39,046 bases of DNA, from positions 1 through 39,046 of the forward strand of contig SXSC01000119.1 in assembly GCA_005792355.1 (NCBI GenBank), written 5' to 3'. Shown in pieces: positions 8,336-16,542 of this stretch (position 1 is its first letter; each line of letters begins with the position of its first letter). The position numbers and the translations under genes were made by a program. The DNA comes from Opitutaceae bacterium. Its GTDB lineage: Bacteria; Verrucomicrobiota; Verrucomicrobiia; Opitutales; Opitutaceae. The notes under the pieces are model-generated. The model was not told the DNA's origin. It saw only the letters and a program-made list of their open reading frames with translations, and did no database searches.

Positions 8336-9682
8336 CTAAGCCACGCGTTCGACGATCAACGGCGGCGGGGTCGGACGTTTCGGCGCGAGGCGATAGGCGT
8401 TCTTGAAATACTCCAGGGCCTGCTCGAGTTTCGCCTCGTCGTTATAGTGAATCATCATCAGCGGCTCACCCTGTTTGACCTGGGTGCCGACCTTCCTGAT
8501 TTCAGAAACGCCCACGGCGTGATCCACCTTCGAATGGTGGTCATCCTTCCCCGCGCCCAGCAAATGCACGCCCCGGGCGATCATGGCGGCATTGATCGTG
8601 TGGACATAACCACGCTTGGGCGCCGGCAATTTCCGAATGTGACGCGCCGGTGTGAATTTCTCCGGGTGATCAATGTAAGAGGCGTCACCGCCCTGCGCCC
8701 GGACCAGATCCTTGAGCTTCTCAAGAGCCGATCCATCGGTAAGGTGACGCTGCACCGTCTGCTTGGCGGAAAGCGTCGAACCGGCGACGCCCGCCAGCCG
8801 GACGATTTCCATGCCGAGCTTGAGCACCAGTTCCTTCATGTCTTCCGGGCCGCCGCCCTTGAGGAGCTGGATGGCTTCCTTGACTTCAAGCGCCGTGCCG
8901 ACGGTGTCGCCGAGCGGCTGATTCATGTCGGTTACGAGAGCAACACAGCGCCGCTTCATCGATCGGCCCACCCGCGTCATCGAACGCGCCAGTTGCTTCG
9001 CCTGCTCCAAGTCCTTGATGAACGATCCGTTGCCCCATTTCACGTCGATCACCAGGCCTTCGGAACCCTCCGCCAGCTTCTTTGAGAGCACGCTGCCGGT
9101 GATCAGCGGGAGACTGGGAATCGTGCCGGTTTCCTTGCGGAGCTCGTAGAACTTGGCGTCGGCCGGGGCCAATTCCGCCGTCTGTTCCACAATCGCACCG
9201 CCAATGCGGGCGAGTTGGGAAGCGAATTGCTCATTCGTCTGATGACTCTTGAACCCCGGGATCGCCGCGAGTTTCTCCAAGGTATTGATGAGGTAGTCGT
9301 GCTCTACCCCGCACATCATCGGCACCACCACGCCCGAGGCCATTGCAAGCGGGACGAGAACGAGCGAGGTTTTGTCACCCACGCCTCCGGTCGAGTACTT
9401 GTCGATTTTCGGTTTCGCGATATGCGAAAGGTCGATGACATCTCCCGAAAGCATCATCTCCTCAGTGAGGTCTGCCGTTTCCTGGGCAGACATGCCGCTG
9501 AAATAGATCGCCATCGCCAGGGCTGCCAGCTGGTGCCGGGGCATTTCTCCATCCAGCGTGCTGTCAATGATGTAGCGAATTTCTTCTTGAGTAAACTCAC
9601 CGCCATCACGCTTCTTTTCGATCAGAAAAGTATACGATGGCTTGATGAAACGGCGGGTCGGGATGTTTCGTTTGCTAGTCAT
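8336..9682 (-). CDS. Thymidine/pyrimidine-nucleoside phosphorylase family protein with altered loop
   Basis: A 448-residue member of the nucleoside phosphorylase type II family (thymidine, pyrimidine-nucleoside and anthranilate phosphoribosyltransferase-like enzymes). The start at 9682 (MTSKRN) is chosen because homology begins there. N-terminal helices (IEKKRDGGEFTQEEI, QLAALAMAIYFSGMS), the phosphate-binding KYSTGGVGDKTSL (95-107), AELAPADAKFYELRKETGTI, SLPLITGSVLSKK and the C-terminal barrel-sandwich domain (HTINAAMIARGVHLLGAGK) are all present. The normally near-invariant SGRGLGHTGGTLDKLE segment reads CGVEHDYLINTLEKLA here (124-139), without a frameshift. This is part of the active site in known enzymes, so substrate or activity is probably changed. 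It is divergent from the TonB receptor locus across 254 bases. Confidence 0.85.
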   Translation of the reverse strand: MTSKRNIPTRRFIKPSYTFLIEKKRDGGEFTQEEIRYIIDSTLDGEMPRHQLAALAMAIYFSGMSAQETADLTEEMMLSGDVIDLSHIAKPKIDKYSTGGVGDKTSLVLVPLAMASGVVVPMMCGVEHDYLINTLEKLAAIPGFKSHQTNEQFASQLARIGGAIVEQTAELAPADAKFYELRKETGTIPSLPLITGSVLSKKLAEGSEGLVIDVKWGNGSFIKDLEQAKQLARSMTRVGRSMKRRCVALVTDMNQPLGDTVGTALEVKEAIQLLKGGGPEDMKELVLKLGMEIVRLAGVAGSTLSAKQTVQRHLTDGSALEKLKDLVRAQGGDASYIDHPEKFTPARHIRKLPAPKRGYVHTINAAMIARGVHLLGAGKDDHHSKVDHAVGVSEIRKVGTQVKQGEPLMMIHYNDEAKLEQALEYFKNAYRLAPKRPTPPPLIVERVA

Positions 9683-9936
9683 GTGTGCTGTTGATTGAAA
9701 AGGTACGGCGACTGCCCGCCGGGGAAAAGTTTGCGAGCCCAATACATTCCCTAAGAAAGTCGAGCCAAAACACCCTAAGTGCCCGACAAAGTCGCAGCCA
9801 GCCCACCGATGTGGGCGAATCGCCCGGAATAGACCTTGCACCGGCTCACGTTCCCAGCACTTTTTCAGATTCCACGCCCCCTTGGACCACTGATTTCGGT
9901 CGCGGGCACAGTTTTCGCCCTCCAAAACCCCTGACT

Positions 9937-12900
9937 ATGACTACCATTACTGCAAACCGCCGCTCCGTCCGTTTCCTATCGGAGCGTCTTGTCCAAACCG
10001 CCCTCGCCGCGCTCGCGGCAGCCGTCCTGATGTCGATCCCGGTCGCTCGCGCCGCGGATAATACCACCGGTGCCAAGGGCATCGTCAGCGGTATCGTCAC
10101 CAACAAGACCACCGGCAACGGCCTGATTGGCGCGCGAGTCGAAATCCCCGCACTCGCCCTCAGCGCGCTCGTCGACAACACCGGCCGCTATTTGCTCAAT
10201 GTGCCGCCGGGCACGCATGAGGTCGTCGTAACCTACACGGGCCTCGACCTGCAACAAAGCACGGTGCTGGTCAGTGCCGGCCAGTCGGTGGCGCGGGATT
10301 TTGTGATGAGCAGCACCATCCTGATGCTCGATGCGTTCAAGGTCGCCAGTGAGAAAGAAGGTCAGTCGGCGGCAATCACGCAGCAACGCAATGCGGACAA
10401 TTTGAAGAGTGTGGCGTCGATGGACGCGCTGGTGGACTTGCCCAACATGAACGCGACCGAACTCGCCATCCGGCTGCCCGGCGTGACGTTCGGCGACCCC
10501 GGTGACGAGGTGGTCGAGCAAATCAGCGTCCGCGGCATGGGCACCGGCACCACCTCCATCACAATCGACGGCGGCGGCATGTCGTCGTTTAGCGCGCAGA
10601 ACCGCACGACGCGCATGACGGCCTTCACCGGGGCCATGTTCGAGTCGCTCGAGCTCACCAAGGGTCAGACCCCTGATCGCGCGGTGGATTCGCTCGGCGG
10701 CGGCGTGAACTTCAAAACCCGTTCGCCTCTCTCCATGCGCGAGAAGCGCCGCCTGGTCTACAACTTCCAGTATCGCACCGCGCCCTCGTTCACCGAGCAG
10801 GTGCCGATGCGCGAGCAACACCGCAATCACGCCCTGTTTAACGTCCAATACACGGAGAAGTTCGCGATCTTCGGGGCCGAGCGGGAAAACCTCGCGGTGT
10901 CGGTCAACGGTTTCTACACCGAAAACGCCTTCGGGGTTTACGAGACCAACCGCGATTTCCAGCAAACGAACAGCCAGCCCGCTTATCTTTGGGACTATCG
11001 CACGCGGGATAATTTCAACGTCAGAAAGCAGCGCAGCATCAGCACCAAGTGGGACTACCGGCTCTCGGCCAACGACCTCTTCAAGCTGAACATCGTCGTC
11101 AACAACGCCCCCGAGCCGATGCGCCGCCAATACAACATGCGCGCGTTTGCCGGCAGCCAGACCACGGTGCCCAACAACTTCACAAACACGACCTTCATCA
11201 CCGGGCAGGTCGTGCCGAGCGGAGTTGTTCCCGGTTTCACCGATCGGATCACAGTTGTCCGTGCGGTTCCGACTGCCGCCACTGCGGCCAGCCCCACCTC
11301 CGGCACCACCAACCCCGCCCTCATGGACCAGGGCACGACCAACATCCAGCGCGACCAGCGCCTGCGCCACATCGATGCCGGCGGCGAGCACACTCGCGGC
11401 CGCTTTGAGTTCGACTGGGCCGCGCTCTGGAGCCGCACGCGCTACCGCACGCTCGGCAACGAGGCGTCGCTCACCAACCGCATCGGCAACATCCCGCTCA
11501 TCGGGCCCAACGGCCGCCGTAACAGCGTCGCGGGTACGGCCATCGATCCCATCGACAATATCGTCGGGCCCGGCGGCGTCACCGGCGTGGGCTGGATCCT
11601 CGACCGCACGCAGGACGATCTCTACCCGCGCTTCATCCAGAACGGCGGCCTCGATTTCACCAACCCCAACAACTGGCGTCCGACCGTCAACGGCCTCAGC
11701 ACCGGCTCCGGCAACCTCGACGTGGACCTCATCCGCGAGCTGCGCGGCAATGTGCGCTACCGCCTGCCGTTCTTCGAGCAATACCCGTCTTTCCTCAAGA
11801 CCGGCTACTCCATCCGCGACCACAAGGTCGAGCTCTACCGCGCCGGTCGCCGCTGGAGCTATATCGGCCGCAACGCGCTGCCCAACATCCCGAACTTCGT
11901 GACGTGGGACAAGCTGAAGACCGGCCGCAACCTCCCGTATTGGGAAGGCGCGCAGTTCTACAACAACGGCCGCCTCGTCGATCCGACGCTCTGGGAGGAG
12001 GACATGTATTTCTACCACCAGAATCGCATCCAAAACACCAACCGCACCCAAGAGATCATCACCGGCTACTACGGCATGCTGAGCGGCAAGATCGCCCGCT
12101 TCGGCTACCTCGGCGGCCTTCGCAGCGAAAACACGCTGACGGTCGGCCGCGTCAACGTCCGCGCACGCACGCTTACAAGCAATGCGGCGGGTGGCCCGCA
12201 GTTCACCGACCCGCTCGGCTCCGCGCTCCGCGACTACAACAACCCCGTCAAGAACGCCGGCGAATACACCGAGAACTTCCCCAGCATGCACACGTGGTAT
12301 GATCTCACGCGTAATCTCCGCCTGCGCGCCGGCTGGAGCACCGGCATGGCCCGCCCCTCTCTCGCCAACGCCGTGACGGGGCTCGGCATCAACGAGACCG
12401 CGCAGACCATCACCTTCGGCAACCCCGAGCTGAAGCCCACCAAGGCCAAGAACTGGGACTTTGCCGCCGAATACAACTTCGGCACCGCCAGCTACCTCAA
12501 AGTCGGCTAGTTCCACAAGCGCATCGACGACTACGTCCGCGGCAACCAGCCGATCGGCATCGTCGAGATCGGCGCGGACAACGGCTTCAACGGCCTCTAC
12601 GAGGGCTTCGAGATCCTCGCCAATTCCAACGCCGGCTCGGCGTTCACGCAGGGCTGGGAAGTCGAATATGTGCAGCAGTTCCGCTTTCTCCCCGGTTTGT
12701 TGCGGACACTTCGGTTCTCGGGCAATTTCACAAGGCTCATGGCGCACGGCGACTACGGCAGGGCGGGTGTCTATCTGACGACCGACCAGGTGAACGGCTT
12801 CATTCCCTTCACGGCGAACGCGAACCTGAGCTGGGACTACAAGAGCAGGTTTGGCGTGTCGGTCAGTTACAATTATACGGATGAAAACATCCGGGGCGCG

Positions 12901-13119
12901 TTCGACCTCACCAACCCTTCGCGCAACGTCTACATGATGCCGCGCAACCTGTTCAACGTGAACCTGCGCTACAACCTCCCGCGCAGCATGACGGTCAACC
13001 TCGGCGTGCAAAATCTCTTCAACGAGCCGCAGCGCTATTATCGCGGCACGCACGATCAAGTGAACCAGATCCGGCTCCAGGGTACAACCATCACGCTCAG
13101 CCTCGAGGGTCGGTTCTGA
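9937..13119 (+). pseudogene. TonB-dependent receptor interrupted by one amber codon
   Basis: An outer-membrane receptor for TonB-driven uptake, 1,060 residues if read through. The start at 9937 gives a signal peptide (ending near PVARA), a carboxypeptidase-regulatory-like domain (about 48-125, GIVSGIVTNKTTGNG...), a plug (about 130-260, with ISVRGMGTGTTSITIDGGGM) and a long beta-barrel. Codon 858 (12508-12510) is TAG in the context LKVG-stop-FHKRIDDYV. The same frame then continues with good barrel sequence to a proper C-terminal strand ending LSLEGRF at 13119, with no other lesion. A TGG (Trp) codon one base away would restore a typical aromatic position. Without the last 200 residues the barrel could not close. 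Recent mutation, sequencing error or suppression are all possible. It is followed after 80 bases by a secreted Dabb protein. Confidence 0.85.
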
Positions 13120-13199
13120 CCCTCCCGGGTTCTGACCCGACAACGCTTGACGACACGCGATTCCGCGCCGATATGCCACCTCTCAATTCCATCCCTCCC

Positions 13200-13619
13200 A
13201 TGAAAAAACTAATCCTCACCCTCCTCACCATCGGTCTCGTCGCCTTCAGCGCCGCGACGGCCTCCGCCCAGGCGGAACCAAAAGAAAAGAAGAAAGCCAA
13301 GAAGGCTCAAGCCTCGTCCGAGACCGCGCCGAAAACCGTGATCCACGTGGTTACGGTCGACTTCAAAGAAGGCACCACCGCCGAACAGATCAAGGCGGCC
13401 GCCGATGGCGTCCAGCAATTGCCGGCGAAATACAGCGGCGTCACCCGCGTCTGGACCCGCACGATCAAGAACCAATCGGGCAAGGCCCACATCTTCGTGA
13501 TGGAGTTCGCCAGCGAACAAGCGCTGAAGGACTACGCCGGCAGCGACGCGCAGAAGGAATGGTACAAGGTCTACGAGGGCATCCGCAAACAGAGCGCGAC
13601 CTCCGACGTCACGAACTGA
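13200..13619 (+). CDS. Secreted Dabb (stress-responsive alpha/beta-barrel) protein
   Basis: A 139-residue protein. The ATG at 13200 is preferred over the one 27 bases upstream because MKKLILTLLTIGLVAF begins a clean signal peptide (cleavage near ASAQA, residue 24). A Lys-rich linker (27-40) leads into a ferredoxin-like Dabb domain (about 48-135: TVIHVVTVDFKEGTTAEQI, VWTRTIKNQ, HIFVMEFASEQALKDYAGS). Dabb domains usually form dimeric barrels and include small-molecule enzymes and proteins of unknown role; the substrate cannot be told. It lies 80 bases after the TonB receptor and ahead of a strong terminator, so the two probably form one transcript. Confidence 0.85.
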   Translation: MKKLILTLLTIGLVAFSAATASAQAEPKEKKKAKKAQASSETAPKTVIHVVTVDFKEGTTAEQIKAAADGVQQLPAKYSGVTRVWTRTIKNQSGKAHIFVMEFASEQALKDYAGSDAQKEWYKVYEGIRKQSATSDVTN

Positions 13620-13655
13620 TCCGGGGTCGCGAGCCACTCGCGCTCCCCCACCAGC

Positions 13656-13687
13656 AAGGCGGCCTTTGCGGCCGCCTTTTCTTTTTT
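13656..13687 (+). terminator. Rho-independent terminator
   Basis: Perfect 9-bp stem (arms 13656-13664 and 13670-13678), 5-base loop and a T-rich tail to 13687. It lies 36 bases after the Dabb stop and ends the receptor/Dabb transcript. Confidence 0.85.
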
Positions 13688-14125
13688 CCGGGATCGCGTC
13701 CCCCGTTGTCGGCCCGGCGCAAGTCAAGTGGCTGACGGAGGGGCGCGGGAGGGGCGCTTTCCAAGCGCCCGGATCGGGTCCGCTGCTTCTTGGTCGGAGA
13801 TTCGCCCGCCGCAGGATGGCGAATTTCTCAGGGAAAACCTTCGCCGCGGTGTTCCGCCCAGACCGAGGGAGGCAGGAAAATTTCGGGCAGGAAAATTCCC
13901 AAGCCCCGGCGGCCAGAATCTTCCTGCCCTCAATTTTCCTGCCAAACGGATTGGCGGTTCGTGCCCAAGCCCCTACCAAGGCAGTTTAGCCGGTTCACCG
14001 CTGCCAGGCGACAACGCGCATCGGCCCGGCCTGATGACGCAGGCGAATGCTGGCGGGGGAATGACGATCCTGTTGCCCCCCGCCGCGGGCTTGCTCCACC
14101 CAACCACTTCCCGTTCGCTCGTCGC
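13688..14125. other. Intergenic stretch with inverted repeats
   Basis: No gene is seen in this 438-base gap. It holds a short hairpin near 13754-13772 (GGGCGCTT arm), a 7-base inverted pair near 13800-13825 and the REP-like element listed at 13871-13943. The leader of the oxidoreductase gene lies at its 3' end. Confidence 0.5.
13871..13943. repeat. REP-like inverted repeat, GGCAGGAAAATT family, copy 1
   Basis: Left arm 13871-13897 consists of two direct units of GGCAGGAAAATT type. Right arm 13917-13943 is its imperfect reverse complement. Transcribed, it would fold into a long hairpin. A related element occurs at 15400-15483. Confidence 0.75.
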
Positions 14126-15166
14126 ATGAAATCCGACGTCATCCGCTGGGGCATCATCGGCTGCGGCGATGTCACCGAGGTAAAAAGCGGCCCGGGTTTT
14201 CAAAAAGCCCGCGGCTCCCAACTCGTCGCCGTCATGCGACGCAACGGCACCCTCGCCGCCGACTACGCGCGTCGCCACGGCGTGCCCCGCTGGTACGACG
14301 ACGCCCGCGCGCTCGTGCATGATCCCGAGGTCGACGCCGTCTATGTCGCCACGCCACCCGGCGCGCATGTCGACGGCGCCCTGCTCGCCGCCGCCGCGGG
14401 CAAACCCTGCCATGTCGAAAAACCGATGGCGCGCCACACGCCCGAATGCGACGCGATGATCTCCGCCTTCGCCGCCGCGAAACAAAAACTCTTCGTCGCC
14501 TACTATCGCCGCGCCCTGCCGCGTTTCCTGAAAGTGCGCGACCTGCTCGCAGATGGCGCCATCGGCACCCTCACCGGCATCACTTACCGGCTCGCCTCCC
14601 CCACCCCCGTCAACGCCGACCCCGCCACGGGCGCCTGGCGCGTCTCCGCGGCCAACGCCGGCGGCGGCCTTTTTCTCGACCTCGGCTCGCACCTGCTCGA
14701 CTTCCTCGATTTCTGCGGCGGCCCGCTGCAGGACACCCGCGGCTGCGCCGCGCGCCTCGCCTCACCCTATGAGGTCGAGGACGCCATCGCGATGACCTTT
14801 CGCACCGCCGCCGGCGTGCCCGGTTCCGCCTCGTGGAACTTCGCCAGCCTCGCCAAAGACGACACGCTCGAGTTCTCCGGCACCACCGGCCGCCTCGCGA
14901 TTAACTTTTATGCGAACGATCCCGTGCGTTTCGAAACCGCGCGCGGCGTCGAACACTTCGACATGCCCAATCCGCCCCACGTCGCCCAGCCGCTGATCCA
15001 AAGTGTCGTCGACGATCTGCTCGGCCGCGGCTCGTGCCCCAGCACCGGCGAATCCGCGCGCCGCACGTCCGCCGTGATGGATCGCGTGCTCGACGAATAT
15101 TACGGCGGTCGCACCGACGCCTTCTGGACGCGCCCGCAGACGTGGCCCGGCCGCCGAAGAACCTAA
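14126..15166 (+). CDS. Gfo/Idh/MocA family oxidoreductase
   Basis: A 346-residue NAD(P)-dependent dehydrogenase of the sugar/inositol family. The N-terminal Rossmann domain carries GIIGCGDV (9-16), AVYVATPPGAH (71-81) and the EKP motif with Lys99 (98-100). The C-terminal domain has GGGLFLDLGSHLLDFLDF (179-196), where the His sits at the usual catalytic position. The start at 14126 begins exactly at the conserved strand; the upstream open frame overlaps repeat DNA. No signal peptide, so it is cytoplasmic. Members oxidise or rearrange diverse sugars; the substrate here is unknown. It is separated by repeat-rich gaps on both sides and is probably transcribed alone. Confidence 0.9.
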   Translation: MKSDVIRWGIIGCGDVTEVKSGPGFQKARGSQLVAVMRRNGTLAADYARRHGVPRWYDDARALVHDPEVDAVYVATPPGAHVDGALLAAAAGKPCHVEKPMARHTPECDAMISAFAAAKQKLFVAYYRRALPRFLKVRDLLADGAIGTLTGITYRLASPTPVNADPATGAWRVSAANAGGGLFLDLGSHLLDFLDFCGGPLQDTRGCAARLASPYEVEDAIAMTFRTAAGVPGSASWNFASLAKDDTLEFSGTTGRLAINFYANDPVRFETARGVEHFDMPNPPHVAQPLIQSVVDDLLGRGSCPSTGESARRTSAVMDRVLDEYYGGRTDAFWTRPQTWPGRRRT

Positions 15167-15200
15167 TTCGGATATTTCCAACGCGGCACGAGGGCCGCCG

Positions 15201-15278
15201 TTTCGGCAGGCTCAAGCCGTTTCGACAAGCTCAAGCCGTTTCGACAAGCTCAAGGCCCTGAGCGGAGTCGAAGGGCAA
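15201..15278. repeat. Three 19-base tandem repeats with terminal inverted arm
   Basis: Copies at 15201-15219, 15220-15238 and 15239-15257 share the unit TTTCGACAAGCTCAAGCCG; the first differs at two positions and the third in its last bases. The following CCTGAGCGGAGTCGAAGGG (15257-15275) is an imperfect reverse complement of the unit, so the last copy can form a hairpin. The unit resembles a widespread bacterial extragenic palindrome. Confidence 0.7.
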
Positions 15279-15399
15279 CCCTCCTGCAGCGGGCAAGCCA
15301 CAGGAACAGCCAAAAGAGTTTGATCGCAAAGATCCCAAGGCGACGCAGCACAACCGCATTGTTTGCGATTCAAACCAGCCGAGTATTACAATGCACGGC

Positions 15400-15483
15400 G
15401 CCACCAAGAAAATCGGCAGGAAGATTGCTCGCCGGAGGCGACCGGGTATTTCCGGCAATTTTCCTGCCCTTAATCTTCCTGCC
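15400..15483. repeat. REP-like inverted repeat, GGCAGGAAAATT family, copy 2
   Basis: Right arm 15457-15483 matches the copy at 13871-13943. Left arm 15400-15426 is a more decayed partner, still containing GGCAGGAAGATT. A further degenerate half-unit is seen near 15521-15554. Same orientation relative to the flanking genes as copy 1. Confidence 0.65.
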
Positions 15484-15575
15484 ACTCCGTCTTGGTTGGG
15501 GATTGGTCCACCCCCCCCAATCTTTTGGCAGAAAGATGGGGTCGGAAAAATTTTCAGCCTCTTTCTCCTCCGAGA

Positions 15576-15652
15576 TTGCACAGAAGGCAACGAAGCAAAC
15601 GAAGGGAGCAAAGGCGCACGACTCTTCGTTCTCTTGGTTGCCTTCTGTGCAA
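15576..15652. repeat. 29-bp hairpin element
   Basis: Arms 15576-15604 and 15624-15652 (26 of 29 positions match) enclose a 19-base loop. The arm begins TTGCACAGAAGGCAAC. The hairpin would be very stable in RNA or single-stranded DNA. It contains no gene and lies about 90 bases before the SDR start. Confidence 0.75.
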
Positions 15653-15744
15653 ATGCTGTGGCTGGAAGCCGCACGCGGGAAAACCAAAAGCCTGTTGTCT
15701 TCCTCTGTGTCTCCGTGTCTCTGTGAAACGGTTTTATCCTCTTC

Positions 15745-16518
15745 ATGAACAAACTTCTCAACAAACGCGTGCTCGTGACCGCCGGCGCGCAGGGCATCGG
15801 TCTCGCCATCAGCCGGCACCTGCTGCGCGCGGGCTGCGATGTCTTTGTCCACTACCGAAGCAGCGCCGACGCCGCCCGCGCCCTCGGCCAGGAGGCCGTC
15901 ACACTCGGCCGCCGCTCCGGCAGCGCCAGCGCCGATCTCACCACCACCGAGGAGTGCGAGCGACTCGTCGCGGAGGCTGTGGCGTTTCTGGGCGGGCTCG
16001 ACGTGCTGATCAACAACGCCGGTTCGCTCATCGCCCGCCGCTCGTTGGCCGAGGCCGACGACGATTTTTGGGCCGAGACGATGTCGCTCAACCTCGGCAG
16101 CCTGCGCCGGGTCACCCGCGCCGCCGTACCCCATCTGGCGGCCGCCGCCAAAACCGGCGGCGGCGCCGCGATCGTCAACCTTTCATCGCTCGCCGGCCGC
16201 AAGGGCGGGCACGCCGGCTCGCTCGCCTACTCCACGTCGAAGGGTGCCGTGCTGACCTTTACCCGAGCCCTCTCCTCGGAACTCGGGCCGCAAGGCATCC
16301 GCGTCAACGCCCTCGCTCCCGGACTCATCCTCGGCACCAGTTTTCACAACACCCACACGAGTGCCGAATCCGTCCGGGCCACGGTCGCGGGCATTCCGCT
16401 GGGCCGCGGCGGCAACGCCGACGACATCGCCCGCGCCGCGGTTTTTCTCGCCAGCGAGTTCGACGGCTTCATCACCGGGGCCACCCTCGACATCAACGGC
16501 GGCGTCTACTGCGCCTGA
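15745..16518 (+). CDS. SDR family oxidoreductase (FabG-like)
   Basis: A 257-residue classical short-chain dehydrogenase/reductase, cytoplasmic. The cofactor motif TAGAQGIG is at 12-19, NNAG at 90-93, the catalytic Ser at 147/148 (NLSSLAG) and YxxxK as Tyr162-Lys166 (AYSTSKGA). IRVNALAPGLI and the C-terminal GATLDINGG match FabG-type enzymes that reduce 3-oxo substrates or oxidise sugars and alcohols. Arg38 in the second strand (HYRSS) favours NADPH. It is preceded by the repeat island and convergent with the ceramidase-like gene, with 24 bases between their stop codons. The substrate is not predictable. Confidence 0.9.
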   Translation: MNKLLNKRVLVTAGAQGIGLAISRHLLRAGCDVFVHYRSSADAARALGQEAVTLGRRSGSASADLTTTEECERLVAEAVAFLGGLDVLINNAGSLIARRSLAEADDDFWAETMSLNLGSLRRVTRAAVPHLAAAAKTGGGAAIVNLSSLAGRKGGHAGSLAYSTSKGAVLTFTRALSSELGPQGIRVNALAPGLILGTSFHNTHTSAESVRATVAGIPLGRGGNADDIARAAVFLASEFDGFITGATLDINGGVYCA

Positions 16519-16542
16519 AACGTCTGGCGCCGGGCGCCGCAG

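Larger units (their letters stand above)
15167..15744. other. Repeat-rich intergenic island
   Basis: A 578-base gap with no gene but several mobile-looking repeats: the 19-base tandem array at 15201, the second GGCAGGAAAATT element at 15400 and the 29-bp hairpin at 15576. A CT/GT-rich tail (about 15700-15727, CTCTGTGTCTCCGTGTCTC) resembles the arm of the element at 21611. Confidence 0.6.

Noticed and set aside
12508..12510. Stop-codon reassignment (UAG as an amino acid)
   Set aside because: TAG is the natural last codon of lpxA, lpxC/fabZ and the PhoD-like gene, so it cannot be a general sense codon.
9976..13179. Very long open frame on the minus strand opposite the TonB receptor
   Set aside because: It has no recognisable domain, is rich in Val, Ala, Arg and Glu, and mirrors the codon bias of the real plus-strand gene. 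Antisense frames of this size are common in high-GC DNA.
15201..15257. Possible CRISPR array
   Set aside because: The 19-base units are directly adjacent with no spacers and no cas genes are present.
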